Assembly: GCA_016869915.1 (NCBI GenBank)
Contig: VGDA01000028.1
Span: forward strand, 1-15,603
DNA length: 15,603 nt
Direction: 5' to 3'
Origin: Alphaproteobacteria bacterium
Lineage (GTDB): Bacteria > Pseudomonadota > Alphaproteobacteria > CACIAM-22H2
In this document: positions 1-8,468 of the stretch, piece after piece
Layout of the letters: the number at the start of each line of letters is the position of its first letter
Numbering within the stretch: position 1 is the first letter of the stretch
Translations under genes and position numbers: made by a program
The notes under the pieces: model-generated
Told to the model about the DNA's origin: nothing
The model's database searches: none
Seen by the model: the letters and a program-made list of their open reading frames with translations, nothing else

Positions 1-1655
1 TCGCCATCGCCGTCGCCCAGGTCAACCCGACCGTCGGCGACCTGCGCGGCAACGCCGCGCGCATCCGCGCCGCCCGCGCCGAGGCGGCCGCGCAGGGCGC
101 GGATCTCGTGGCCTTCCCCGAACTCTCCGTCGCCGGCTACCAGCCCGAGGACCTCGTCCTCAAGCCCGCCTTCCTCGACGCCTGCCGCGCCGCGGTCGAG
201 GACCTCGCGCGCGATACCGCCGATGGCGGGCCGGCCATGCTCGTCGGCGCGCCCTGGGTGGAGGGCGACAAGCCCTACAACGCGGCGCTTCTGCTCGATG
301 GCGGGCGCGTCGCAGGCCAGCGCTTCAAGCAGGACCTGCCGAACTACGGCGTCTTCGACGACAAGCGCGTCTTCGCCCCCGGCCCGCCCCAGGGCCCGCT
401 GCAGTTCCGCGGCGCGCGCATCGGCGTGCTGGTCTGCGAGGACATGTGGACGCCGGACGTCGCCGAGACGCTCGCCGAGAGCGGCTCGGAGATCCTGCTC
501 GTGCCCAATGGCAGCCCCTACGAGGCCGGCAAGGCCGGACGGCGCATGGACCTCGCCGTGGCGCGCGTCGTCGAGACCGGCCTGCCGCTCGTCTACGTCA
601 ACCAGGTCGGCGGCCAGGACGAGATCGTCTACGACGGCGCGTCCTTCGCGCTCGGCGCGGACCGGCGCCTCGTCCTGCAGGCGCCGTGGTTCCGCGAGGG
701 CGTGTCGACGCTGCGCTGGACGCGCGGCGCGGATGGCGCGCTGTCCTGCGCGGGCGGCCCGCTGGAGCCGCCGCCCGGCGACCTCGCGGCGATCTATGGC
801 GCGCTCGTGCTCGGGCTCGGCGACTACGTGCGCAAGAACCGCTTCCCCGGCGTGATCCTGGGGCTGTCCGGAGGCATCGATTCCGCCCTGACGGCGGCGA
901 TCGCGGTCGACGCGCTCGGCGCCGGCAAGGTGCGCACGGTGATGATGCCGTCGCCCTACACGAGCCGCGAGAGCCTCGAGGACGCGGCCGAGGTCGCGCG
1001 CCTGCTGGGCGTGCGCTGCGACACGATCTCGATCGAGCCGGCGATGCAGGCCTTCGGCGGCATGCTCGCGCCATCCTTCGCCGGCGCAGCGCCCGACATC
1101 ACCGAGGAGAACATCCAGTCGCGCGCGCGCGGGCTGACGCTGATGGCGCTGTCGAACAAGTTCGGGCACATGGTCGTGTCGACCGGCAACAAGTCGGAGA
1201 TGTCGGTCGGCTACGCCACCCTCTACGGCGACATGTGCGGCGGCTACGCGGTGCTCAAGGACGTCTACAAGACGACTGTCTTCGCGCTCTGCCGCTGGCG
1301 TAACGCCCACAGGCTCGAGGGCTGGCTCGGGCCCGCGGGGCCGGTGATGCCGGAGCGCGTGATCACCAAGCCGCCGACGGCCGAGCTCAAGCCCGGCCAG
1401 ACGGACGAGGCGTCGCTCGGGCCCTACGCGCAGCTCGACGACATCCTCGACTGCCTGGTCGAGCGCGAGATGAAGGTCGCGGACATCGTCGCGCGCGGCC
1501 ACGACGAGGCCTATGTGCGGCGCGTCTGGCGGATGCTCGACCTCGCGGAATACAAGCGCCGCCAGGCTCCTCCCGGCGTGAAGATCTCGAGCCGCGCCTT
1601 CGGCCGCGACCGGCGCTACCCGATCACCAACGGCTTCCGCGCCGGCGGCGCGTGA
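1..1655 (+). CDS. nadE: Glutamine-dependent NAD+ synthetase, 5' end missing
   Basis: The enzyme makes NAD+ from nicotinic acid adenine dinucleotide, ATP and glutamine in the cytoplasm, the last step of NAD synthesis. The frame is open from base 3, so the start lies before the window; about 550 residues are visible, close to full family length, so probably only a few are missing. The N-terminal half is a nitrilase-type glutaminase with the expected triad: Glu in FPELSVAGY (codon 120), Lys in RFKQDLP (codon 327) and Cys in VCEDMW (codon 435). The C-terminal half is the synthetase, with the PP-loop SGGIDS at 867-884 and a STGNKSE stretch near 1181. The gene ends in TGA at 1653-1655, just ahead of gltX and in the same direction, suggesting co-transcription. 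A GTG at 108 is internal to the glutaminase domain and is not the start. Confidence 0.96.
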   Translation, partial: AIAVAQVNPTVGDLRGNAARIRAARAEAAAQGADLVAFPELSVAGYQPEDLVLKPAFLDACRAAVEDLARDTADGGPAMLVGAPWVEGDKPYNAALLLDGGRVAGQRFKQDLPNYGVFDDKRVFAPGPPQGPLQFRGARIGVLVCEDMWTPDVAETLAESGSEILLVPNGSPYEAGKAGRRMDLAVARVVETGLPLVYVNQVGGQDEIVYDGASFALGADRRLVLQAPWFREGVSTLRWTRGADGALSCAGGPLEPPPGDLAAIYGALVLGLGDYVRKNRFPGVILGLSGGIDSALTAAIAVDALGAGKVRTVMMPSPYTSRESLEDAAEVARLLGVRCDTISIEPAMQAFGGMLAPSFAGAAPDITEENIQSRARGLTLMALSNKFGHMVVSTGNKSEMSVGYATLYGDMCGGYAVLKDVYKTTVFALCRWRNAHRLEGWLGPAGPVMPERVITKPPTAELKPGQTDEASLGPYAQLDDILDCLVEREMKVADIVARGHDEAYVRRVWRMLDLAEYKRRQAPPGVKISSRAFGRDRRYPITNGFRAGGA

Positions 1656-1684
1656 GCGCCGCGCGCGTCGACGGACAGGGCGTG

Positions 1685-3031
1685 ATGGCCGACGTGAAGG
1701 TGCGCTTCGCGCCCAGCCCCACGGGCCTCATCCATCTCGGCAACGTGCGCGGCGCGCTGGTGAACTGGCTCTTCGCGCGTCGCCACGGCGGGCGGATGCT
1801 GCTGCGCCTCGACGACACGGACCGCGCGCGCTCGACCACGGCCTTCGCCGATGCGATCGAGGCGGACCTCCGGTGGCTCGGGCTGCACTGGGACGAGATC
1901 GCGCGGCAGTCGGACCGCCTGGCGCGCTACGCCGGCGCCGCCCAGGCCCTGCGCGAAGCGGGCCGGCTCTATCCCTGCTACGAGACCGAGGAGGAACTCG
2001 GCCTGCGCAGGCTGCGCGCGGCGGGCGGCGGGCCGCAGCCCTATGACCGCGCCGCCCTGCGCCTCGACGACGCGGCGCGCCGGGCGCTGGAGGCCAAGGG
2101 CCGCAGGCCGCACTGGCGCTTCCTGCTCGAGGCTGGCGAGGTGGCCTGGACCGATGGCATACGCGGCCCGGTCATCTTCGAGGGCGCATCGCTGAGCGAC
2201 CCGGTGCTGCTGCGCGCCGACGGCTCGCCGACCTACACGCTGGCCTCGGTGGTGGACGACATCGACTTCGCCATCACCCATGTCATCCGCGGCGAGGACC
2301 ATGTCGCGAACACCGCGGTCCAGATCCAGCTCTTCCGCGCGCTCGGCGCCGTCGAGCCCCCTGCCTTCGTGCATTTCCCTCTGCTGACCGATGCCGGCGG
2401 CCACAACCTCTCCAAGCGCCTGGGCAGCCTCTCCGTCGGCGTGCTGCGCGACGAGGAGGGGCTGGAGCCGATGGCGATCAACGCGCTCCTGGCGCGGCTG
2501 GGGACCTCCGACCCCGTCGAGCCCATGGCGTCGCTCGAGGCGCTGGTCGCGGGCTTCGACCTGTCGCGCTTCGGCAGGGCCTCGCCGAAGCTCGACGTGG
2601 AGGAGCTTCGCCGGCTCAACGCGCCGCTCGTCCATGCCATGCCCTTCGAGGCAGCGGCGCCGCGGCTGGCGGCGCTCGGCCTTGGCGGCATCGATGCCGC
2701 CTTCTGGGAGGCGATCCGCGCCAACCTGTCGCGGGTCGCCGATGCGCGTGACTGGTGGGCCATCTGCCGCGAGGCGCTGGCGCCGTCCGGCGGCGAGCGC
2801 GACTTCCTCGCGGCTGCCGCCGACCTGCTTCCCCCGGAGCCGTGGGACGCGCGCATCTGGGGCGCCTGGACCGCCGCGGTCTCCGCCGCGAGCGGGCGCA
2901 AGGGCAAGGCGCTGTTCATGCCGCTGCGCCTCGCGCTCACGGGCAGGGAGCATGGACCCGAGCTGAAAACCCTGCTACCGATCCTTGGCCGCGCGCGTGC
3001 GGAAGCGCGCCTGCGCGGCGGCACGGCCTGA
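1685..3031 (+). CDS. gltX: Glutamyl-tRNA synthetase (GluRS)
   Basis: A class I aminoacyl-tRNA synthetase that joins glutamate to tRNA(Glu). Seen in the sequence: N-terminal FAPSPTG followed by the HIGH-type motif HLGN (residues 17-20), RLDDTD for amino-acid and ATP binding, and a KMSKS-type motif in the form LSKRL (242-246). At 448 residues it is a normal, slightly short GluRS, too long for the tRNA-modifying GluQ-RS. The zinc-binding insert looks lost: only one Cys, C98 in YPCYETEEEL, is visible there. ATG 1685 is chosen because the conserved N-terminus begins at once and AGGG lies at 1677-1680. A GTG at 1652 that overlaps the nadE stop (GTGA) would add 11 residues and cannot be excluded. 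Alphaproteobacteria often carry two GluRS genes, so this may be one of a pair, possibly misacylating tRNA(Gln) for GatCAB; that is inference. Confidence 0.95.
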   Translation: MADVKVRFAPSPTGLIHLGNVRGALVNWLFARRHGGRMLLRLDDTDRARSTTAFADAIEADLRWLGLHWDEIARQSDRLARYAGAAQALREAGRLYPCYETEEELGLRRLRAAGGGPQPYDRAALRLDDAARRALEAKGRRPHWRFLLEAGEVAWTDGIRGPVIFEGASLSDPVLLRADGSPTYTLASVVDDIDFAITHVIRGEDHVANTAVQIQLFRALGAVEPPAFVHFPLLTDAGGHNLSKRLGSLSVGVLRDEEGLEPMAINALLARLGTSDPVEPMASLEALVAGFDLSRFGRASPKLDVEELRRLNAPLVHAMPFEAAAPRLAALGLGGIDAAFWEAIRANLSRVADARDWWAICREALAPSGGERDFLAAAADLLPPEPWDARIWGAWTAAVSAASGRKGKALFMPLRLALTGREHGPELKTLLPILGRARAEARLRGGTA

Positions 3032-3169
3032 GGGCCGGGGTGCGACCAGGACAGGACACGGGACGGCCCATGGGCAAGGCGCGCGGCATCGGAGAGCGAA
3101 TTACGTCGGGCTGTTGATGCCCGCCGACACGCCTTTCCACGTCCAGTGCCGACCAGCCCCGGTGCCGCC

Positions 3170-4594
<1,425 letters not shown>

Positions 4595-4596
4595 CC

Positions 4597-6198
4597 ATGG
4601 CCGACCGCGTCCATCTCTACGACACGACGCTGCGCGACGGCGCGCAGACCCAGGGCGTCGATTTCGGCGTCGCCGACAAGCGCGCGATCGCCGAGGCGCT
4701 CGACGGCCTCGGCCTCGACTACGTCGAGGGCGGCTGGCCCGGCGCCAACCCGACCGACGACGCCTTCTTCTCCGCGGCGCCGCGCCTCGGCCATGCGCGG
4801 CTCGCCTCCTTCGGGATGACCCGGCGCGCCGGCCGCTCGGCGGAAAACGATCCCGGGCTGAGCGCCGTGATCGGCGCCGGCTCCCCGGTGGTGACCCTGT
4901 TCGGGAAGACCTGGGACTTCCACCTCCGCGAGGCGCTGGGCGTCGACCTCGTCGAAGGCGTCGACATGATCGGCGGCTCGATCGCCGAGGTCGTGGCGCG
5001 CGGCCGAGAGGCGATCTTCGACGCCGAGCATTTCTTCGACGGCTACAAGGCCAATCCCGGCTTCGCCCGCGACTGCCTGCGCGCCGCGCGCGACGCCGGC
5101 GCGCGCTGGATCGTGCTCTGCGACACCAATGGCGGGACGCTGCCGCACGAGGTGGAGCGCATCGTCGGCGAAATGGCCTCGCTCGTCCCCGGCGACCGGC
5201 TCGGCATCCATTGCCACGACGACACCGGCAACGCCGTCGCCAACTCGCTGGTCGCGGTGCGCGCCGGCGCGCGGCAGGTGCAGGGCACGCTCAACGGGCT
5301 CGGCGAGCGCTGCGGCAACGCCAACCTCACCTCGATCATCCCCAGCCTGGTCCTCAAGCTCGGCTGCGAGACCGGCGTGACGCCCGAGCGGCTGCGGCGG
5401 CTCACCCATGTCTCGCGCCTGCTCGACGACCGGCTGAACCGGCCGCCGGCGCGCGGCGCGGCCTATGTCGGCGCCAGCGCCTTCGCCCACAAGGGCGGCG
5501 TGCACGTCTCGGCCGTCGAGAAGGACCCGCGCACCTACGAGCACGTGCCGCCCGAGAGCGTCGGCAACCGGCGCGAGGTCGTCGTCTCGGACCAGGCCGG
5601 CCGGGCCAACATCCTCGCGCGGTTCCGCGACCTCGGCCTCGACATCGCCCCCGGCGACCCGCGCGTGCAGCGCCTCGTCGACGAGGTGAAGCGCCGCGAG
5701 CACGACGGCTTCGCCTATGACGGCGCGGAGGCGAGCTTCGAGCTCCTCGCGCGCCGCGCGCTCGGGCGCGTGCCCGACTTCTTCTCGCTGGTGTCGTTCC
5801 GCGTCATCACCGAGCGGCGCACGGACGCGCGCGGCGAGGCGACGACGCTGTCCGAGGCGACGGTGAAGCTCGACGCGCGCGGCCAGCGCTTCCTGACGGT
5901 CGGGGAGGGCAATGGCCCGGTCAACGCGCTCGACGGCGCGCTGCGCGCGGCGCTCGTGCCGATGTACCCCGCGCTCGGCGGCATGCGTCTCGTCGACTAT
6001 AAGGTGCGCATCCTCACGCCGGAGGACGGGACGCGGGCCGTCACGCGCGTGATGATCGAGAGCGCGGACCATGGAGGGCACGCGGGCGCGGCGCGCCACT
6101 GGTCGACGGTCGGCGTCTCCGCGAACGTGATCGACGCCTCCTATGACGCGCTGCACGACGCGATCTCGTGGAAGCTCTCGAGGGACGGCGCCACGTGA
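4597..6198 (+). CDS. cimA: Citramalate synthase
   Basis: It condenses pyruvate and acetyl-CoA to (R)-citramalate, the entry to the threonine-independent route to 2-oxobutyrate and isoleucine. The 533-residue protein starts with the HMGL-like TIM-barrel motif DTTLRDG (residues 9-15), which supplies catalytic Arg13 and metal-binding Asp14. The metal-binding HCHDD lies at 205-209, followed by GTLNGLGERCGNANL, a wording typical of the CimA branch rather than classical LeuA. The last ~130 residues form a LeuA-type regulatory domain where isoleucine feedback would be expected. ATG 4597 is set by a good Shine-Dalgarno. The stop overlaps the trmJ start as GTGA, so the two are probably translated together. 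Homocitrate synthase or 2-isopropylmalate synthase are the alternatives, both less likely from the motif wording. Confidence 0.92.
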   Translation: MADRVHLYDTTLRDGAQTQGVDFGVADKRAIAEALDGLGLDYVEGGWPGANPTDDAFFSAAPRLGHARLASFGMTRRAGRSAENDPGLSAVIGAGSPVVTLFGKTWDFHLREALGVDLVEGVDMIGGSIAEVVARGREAIFDAEHFFDGYKANPGFARDCLRAARDAGARWIVLCDTNGGTLPHEVERIVGEMASLVPGDRLGIHCHDDTGNAVANSLVAVRAGARQVQGTLNGLGERCGNANLTSIIPSLVLKLGCETGVTPERLRRLTHVSRLLDDRLNRPPARGAAYVGASAFAHKGGVHVSAVEKDPRTYEHVPPESVGNRREVVVSDQAGRANILARFRDLGLDIAPGDPRVQRLVDEVKRREHDGFAYDGAEASFELLARRALGRVPDFFSLVSFRVITERRTDARGEATTLSEATVKLDARGQRFLTVGEGNGPVNALDGALRAALVPMYPALGGMRLVDYKVRILTPEDGTRAVTRVMIESADHGGHAGAARHWSTVGVSANVIDASYDALHDAISWKLSRDGAT

Positions 6199-7013
6199 GC
6201 GCCAGGCCGGTCGTCGTGCTCGTCCGGCCGCAGCTTGCCGAGAACATCGGCATGGCGGCGCGCGCCATGCTCAATTGCGGCCTCGACGAACTGCGCCTCG
6301 TCTCGCCGGACGAGCCGCCGGACCATCCGCGCGCGATCGCGGCGGCCACCCATGCCGACGGCGTGCTGCGCGCGGCGCGGGTCTTCGCGACGCTCGACGA
6401 GGCGGTTGGCGACCTGCACACGGTCTTCGCGACCTGCCCGCGACGGCGCGGCATGGTGAAGGAGGTCGTCACCCCGCGCGCGGCCGCCGCGCAGATGCGG
6501 GCGCTTTCGGCGGCTGGCGGGCGACCGGGGATCCTCTTCGGGCCGGAGCGCACCGGGCTGGAGAGCGACGAGGTGAGCGTCGCCGAGGTCCAGGTCTCCA
6601 TCCCTCTCAACCCGGGCTTCAACTCGCTCAACCTGGCCCAGGCGGTCCTGGTGATGGGCTACGAATGGTGGCAGGCGGCCGACCAGACGCCGGAGCGCGA
6701 ACTCGTCGCCAACCGGGCCGTGCCGGCGACCAAGTCCGAGCTCCTGGGATTCTTCTCCCGCCTGGAGGGGGCGCTCGACGCCTGCGGGTTCCTGCGCGAC
6801 CCGGAGATGCGCCCGACCATGGTCCGGAACATCCGGGCGATCTTCCAGCGTGCCGGCCTCATGCGCCACGAGGTCAACACGCTGCAGGGCGTCGTGACGG
6901 GCCTCACCGAGCGACCCCATGCATCGCCCGCGCCCGGGTCCAGGGCGGCCAAGAGGGCCGCTGCCGGCGACGGGCCGGGGCGGGGAGGCGGGGCGGGGCC
7001 GATTGGCGGTTGA
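6195..7013 (+). CDS. trmJ: TrmJ-type tRNA (cytidine/uridine-32-2'-O)-methyltransferase
   Basis: A SPOUT-superfamily, SAM-dependent RNA methyltransferase; TrmJ enzymes methylate the ribose of nucleotide 32 in the anticodon loop as dimers. Motif 1 is at the N-terminus (VRPQLAENIGMAARAM, with Asn of the NIG motif), motif 2 is FGPERTGL, and motif 3 is IPLNPGFNSLNLAQAV, which forms the knotted SAM site. Starting at GTG 6195 gives 272 residues, in line with the family; it overlaps the cimA stop by four bases and is preceded by GAGGGA at 6180-6185. An upstream ATG at 6168 would extend into cimA and lacks conserved residues. The last ~30 residues are rich in Ala, Gly, Pro and basic residues and are probably disordered; their DNA carries a run of G-tracts. 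The family is clear; the exact target nucleotide is inferred. Confidence 0.88.
   Translation: MSARPVVVLVRPQLAENIGMAARAMLNCGLDELRLVSPDEPPDHPRAIAAATHADGVLRAARVFATLDEAVGDLHTVFATCPRRRGMVKEVVTPRAAAAQMRALSAAGGRPGILFGPERTGLESDEVSVAEVQVSIPLNPGFNSLNLAQAVLVMGYEWWQAADQTPERELVANRAVPATKSELLGFFSRLEGALDACGFLRDPEMRPTMVRNIRAIFQRAGLMRHEVNTLQGVVTGLTERPHASPAPGSRAAKRAAAGDGPGRGGGAGPIGG
6972..6998 (+). other. G-quadruplex-like tract at the end of trmJ
   Basis: Five runs of three or four G (6972-6974, 6977-6980, 6982-6985, 6990-6993, 6995-6998) occur within 27 bases, separated by loops of 1 to 4 bases. This meets the usual G-quadruplex pattern on the coding strand. It encodes the Gly-rich tail of TrmJ and ends 11 bases before the proposed rpsD -35 box. 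Whether it folds in the cell is unknown. Confidence 0.6.
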
Positions 7014-7039
7014 CGGGCCGCGTCCCGGGCGGGTATCTA
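7010..7039 (+). promoter_or_regulatory. Candidate sigma-70-type promoter of rpsD
   Basis: TTGACG at 7010-7015 (five of six to the -35 consensus), an 18-base spacer, and TATCTA at 7034-7039 as a weaker -10. The -35 box contains the trmJ stop codon TGA (7011-7013). Transcription would begin near 7046 and leave a leader of about 55 bases before the rpsD ATG. The placement fits a ribosomal gene needing its own strong promoter, but the -10 is imperfect. Confidence 0.45.
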
Positions 7040-7101
7040 CCGCGGCCTGTTTCGCGGGGCGTTCGCCGCCGCAGACCACCTCTTTCCCGGATCCGAGATC
7101 G

Positions 7102-7710
7102 ATGAGCAAGCGCACGAACGCGAAGTACAAGATCGCCCGCCGGCTTGGCGTGAACCTCTGGGGCCGCGCGAAGGCGCCCAGCACGGATTCCGGCCCGGGC
7201 CAGCATGGCGCGCGGCGCAAGAAGCCCTCCGATTTCGGCACGCAGCTGCAGGCGAAGCAGAAGCTCAAGGGCTACTACGCCAACATCACCGAGCGCCAGT
7301 TCCGCAAGATCTACACCGAGGCGGCCCGCCGCCGCGGCGACACCGGAGAGAACCTGATCCAGCTGCTCGAGCGTCGCCTCGACGCCGTCGTCTACCGCCT
7401 CAAGTTCGCCGTCACCCCGTTCCAGGCGCGCCAGCTGGTCAGCCACGGCCATGTGCGCGTGAACGGCAAGCGGGTCAACATCTCGTCCTACGTCGTCGAG
7501 GACGGCGACACCGTCGAGATCCGGCAGGACTCCCGGGAACTCCAGCAGGTCCTCGCGGCGCAGGCCTCCGGCGAGCGCCAGGTGCCGGACTACCTGTCCC
7601 TCGATGAGAAGGCGCTCAAGGGCACCTTCGTGCGCGCGCCGAAGCTCGGGGACGTTCCGTACCCCGTGCAGATGGAACCGAACCTGGTGGTCGAGTTCTA
7701 CTCGCGCTGA
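7102..7710 (+). CDS. rpsD: 30S ribosomal protein S4
   Basis: S4 is a primary 16S rRNA-binding protein that starts assembly of the 30S body. The 202-residue product begins MSKRTNAKYKIARRLGVNLWG, and the S4 RNA-binding domain runs from about residue 91 (RRLDAVVYRL) through the RQLVSHGHVRVNG core to about residue 150. It ends in the conserved NLVVEFYSR. ATG 7102 matches the conserved N-terminus; reading further upstream would run back into trmJ. The basic N-terminal region has no zinc-type cysteine cluster, so this is the cysteine-free form. It stands alone rather than in the alpha operon with rpsK, rpsM and rpoA, as is usual in alphaproteobacteria, with a candidate promoter before it and a strong terminator after it. 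Confidence 0.98.
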   Translation: MSKRTNAKYKIARRLGVNLWGRAKAPSTDSGPGQHGARRKKPSDFGTQLQAKQKLKGYYANITERQFRKIYTEAARRRGDTGENLIQLLERRLDAVVYRLKFAVTPFQARQLVSHGHVRVNGKRVNISSYVVEDGDTVEIRQDSRELQQVLAAQASGERQVPDYLSLDEKALKGTFVRAPKLGDVPYPVQMEPNLVVEFYSR

Positions 7711-7736
7711 TCGATCCGGGCCTCGGCCCGAAGCAG

Positions 7737-7776
7737 AACGGTCCGGCGTCTCGCGACGCCGGGCCGTTTTCGTTTC
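7737..7776 (+). terminator. Intrinsic terminator of rpsD
   Basis: A 12-bp GC-rich stem (7739-7750 with 7755-7766, one G-U pair) closed by the 4-base loop TCGC, extended by two A-U pairs and followed by TTTTCGTTT. It begins 28 bases after the rpsD stop. The opposite strand also reads a hairpin, followed by the weaker TTCTGCTTC, so it may also stop transcripts arriving from grxD. A smaller hairpin, CGGGC-CTCG-GCCCG, sits just before it at 7717-7730. Confidence 0.88.
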
Positions 7777-7781
7777 AGGGA

Positions 7782-7809
7782 CTGGATGGAAATCCTGTTT
7801 CCATTCCAG
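7782..7809. repeat. Inverted repeat downstream of grxD
   Basis: Arms 7782-7792 and 7798-7809 pair over 11 bases with one bulged A around a 5-base loop. There is no T-run on either side, so it is not a classical intrinsic terminator. It lies in the convergent gap between rpsD and grxD and could protect the 3' end of either transcript. Confidence 0.5.
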
Positions 7810-7825
7810 ATTCTTGGGCAGATTT

Positions 7826-7850
7826 CCTCAGGTTCAGCCAGAACCTCAGG
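7826..7850. repeat. Inverted repeat over the grxD stop codon
   Basis: Arms 7826-7835 and 7841-7850 pair over ten positions with one mismatch around the 5-base loop AGCCA. The grxD stop codon (7848-7846) lies inside one arm. No T-run follows on the grxD strand (it reads AAATC), so the role is unclear; it may be a 3' stabilising hairpin or part of a composite terminator. Confidence 0.5.
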
Positions 7851-8184
7851 AGGGCTTGGTCTCGACCCCGCGCTCGCCCAGCAGCGCCTGCAGCTCGCCG
7901 CTCTCCGACATCTCGCGCACGATGTCGCAGCCGCCCACGAACTCGCCCTTCACGTAGAGCTGCGGGATGGTCGGCCAATTGGAGAAGTCCTTGATGCCCT
8001 GGCGGATCGAGGGGTCCTCGAGCACGTTGATGCCCTTGAACTTGACGCCCATCTGGCTGAGCACCTGGACGACGGCGGCGGAGAAGCCGCACATCGGGAA
8101 GACCGGCGTCCCCTTCATGTAGAGGACGACGTCGTTGCTCGAGATGTCGTCCTTGATGCGCTGTGCAACGGTCGCGTCGGTCAT
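7846..8184 (-). CDS. grxD: Monothiol CGFS glutaredoxin (Grx4/GrxD type)
   Basis: A 112-residue cytoplasmic glutaredoxin of the class that binds a glutathione-ligated [2Fe-2S] cluster and passes it on, usually with a BolA partner. The active-site CGFS is at residues 32-35, preceded by the glutathione-contacting Lys24 in YMKGTP and followed by WPTIPQLYVKGEFVGG, which holds the cis-Pro TIP motif and the GG of the glutathione site. ATG 8184 has AGGAG (8195-8191) six bases upstream. It is the last gene of the purC-to-grxD cluster, 30 bases after bolA. The single active-site cysteine argues for cluster handling rather than disulfide reduction. Confidence 0.96.
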   Translation of the reverse strand: MTDATVAQRIKDDISSNDVVLYMKGTPVFPMCGFSAAVVQVLSQMGVKFKGINVLEDPSIRQGIKDFSNWPTIPQLYVKGEFVGGCDIVREMSESGELQALLGERGVETKPS

Positions 8185-8214
8185 GTCTGTCTCCTGCTGG
8201 AAGGGGGCTGGCCG

Positions 8215-8445
8215 TCAGGGAACGCCGGTCTGCAGCGCCATGGCGTGCAGCTCGTTGCCCATCCGGCCCTTGAGGGCGGCGTAGACCATCTGGTGCTGCT
8301 GAACCCGCGTCTTGCCGCGGAAGGCGGCCGAGACGACGCTCGCCGAGTAGTGGTCGCCGTCGCCGCGCAGGTCCTCTATGGTCACCTGCGCGTCGGGCAG
8401 GGCCTCGCGGATCAGTCGCTCGATCTCGGCAGCCGGCATCGGCAT
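8215..8445 (-). CDS. bolA: BolA-family protein
   Basis: A 76-residue BolA-like protein, the partner of CGFS glutaredoxins in [2Fe-2S] binding and iron signalling. Visible marks are the GDGDHYSASVVSAAFRGK core with His32, the TRVQQHQMVYAAL helix with His51, and ELHAMAL with His67; conserved histidines of this fold are the usual cluster ligands. ATG 8445 is preceded by GAGG with six-base spacing and gives normal family length; longer readings run back into purL. It starts 23 bases after the purL stop and is followed by grxD, so the two partners are probably made together. Which BolA subtype (BolA, IbaG or BolA2-like) cannot be settled here, and the symbol is used in the family sense. Confidence 0.93.
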   Translation of the reverse strand: MPMPAAEIERLIREALPDAQVTIEDLRGDGDHYSASVVSAAFRGKTRVQQHQMVYAALKGRMGNELHAMALQTGVP

Positions 8446-8468
8446 CTGGAACCTCGGCTCGTCGGTGT

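Noticed and set aside
1616..2953. Antisense open frame of 445 codons opposite gltX
   Set aside because: No motif, biased composition, fully covered by gltX.
3066..3075. Perfect 10-base palindrome GCCCATGGGC in the gltX-cysS gap
   Set aside because: It is short, GC-rich and single; nothing nearby supports an operator, a T-box or a terminator.
3032..3169. Possible T-box, riboswitch or small gene in the 138-base gltX-cysS gap
   Set aside because: No stable extended hairpins, terminator or convincing promoter could be seen, and the open frames there are shadows with no ribosome-binding site.
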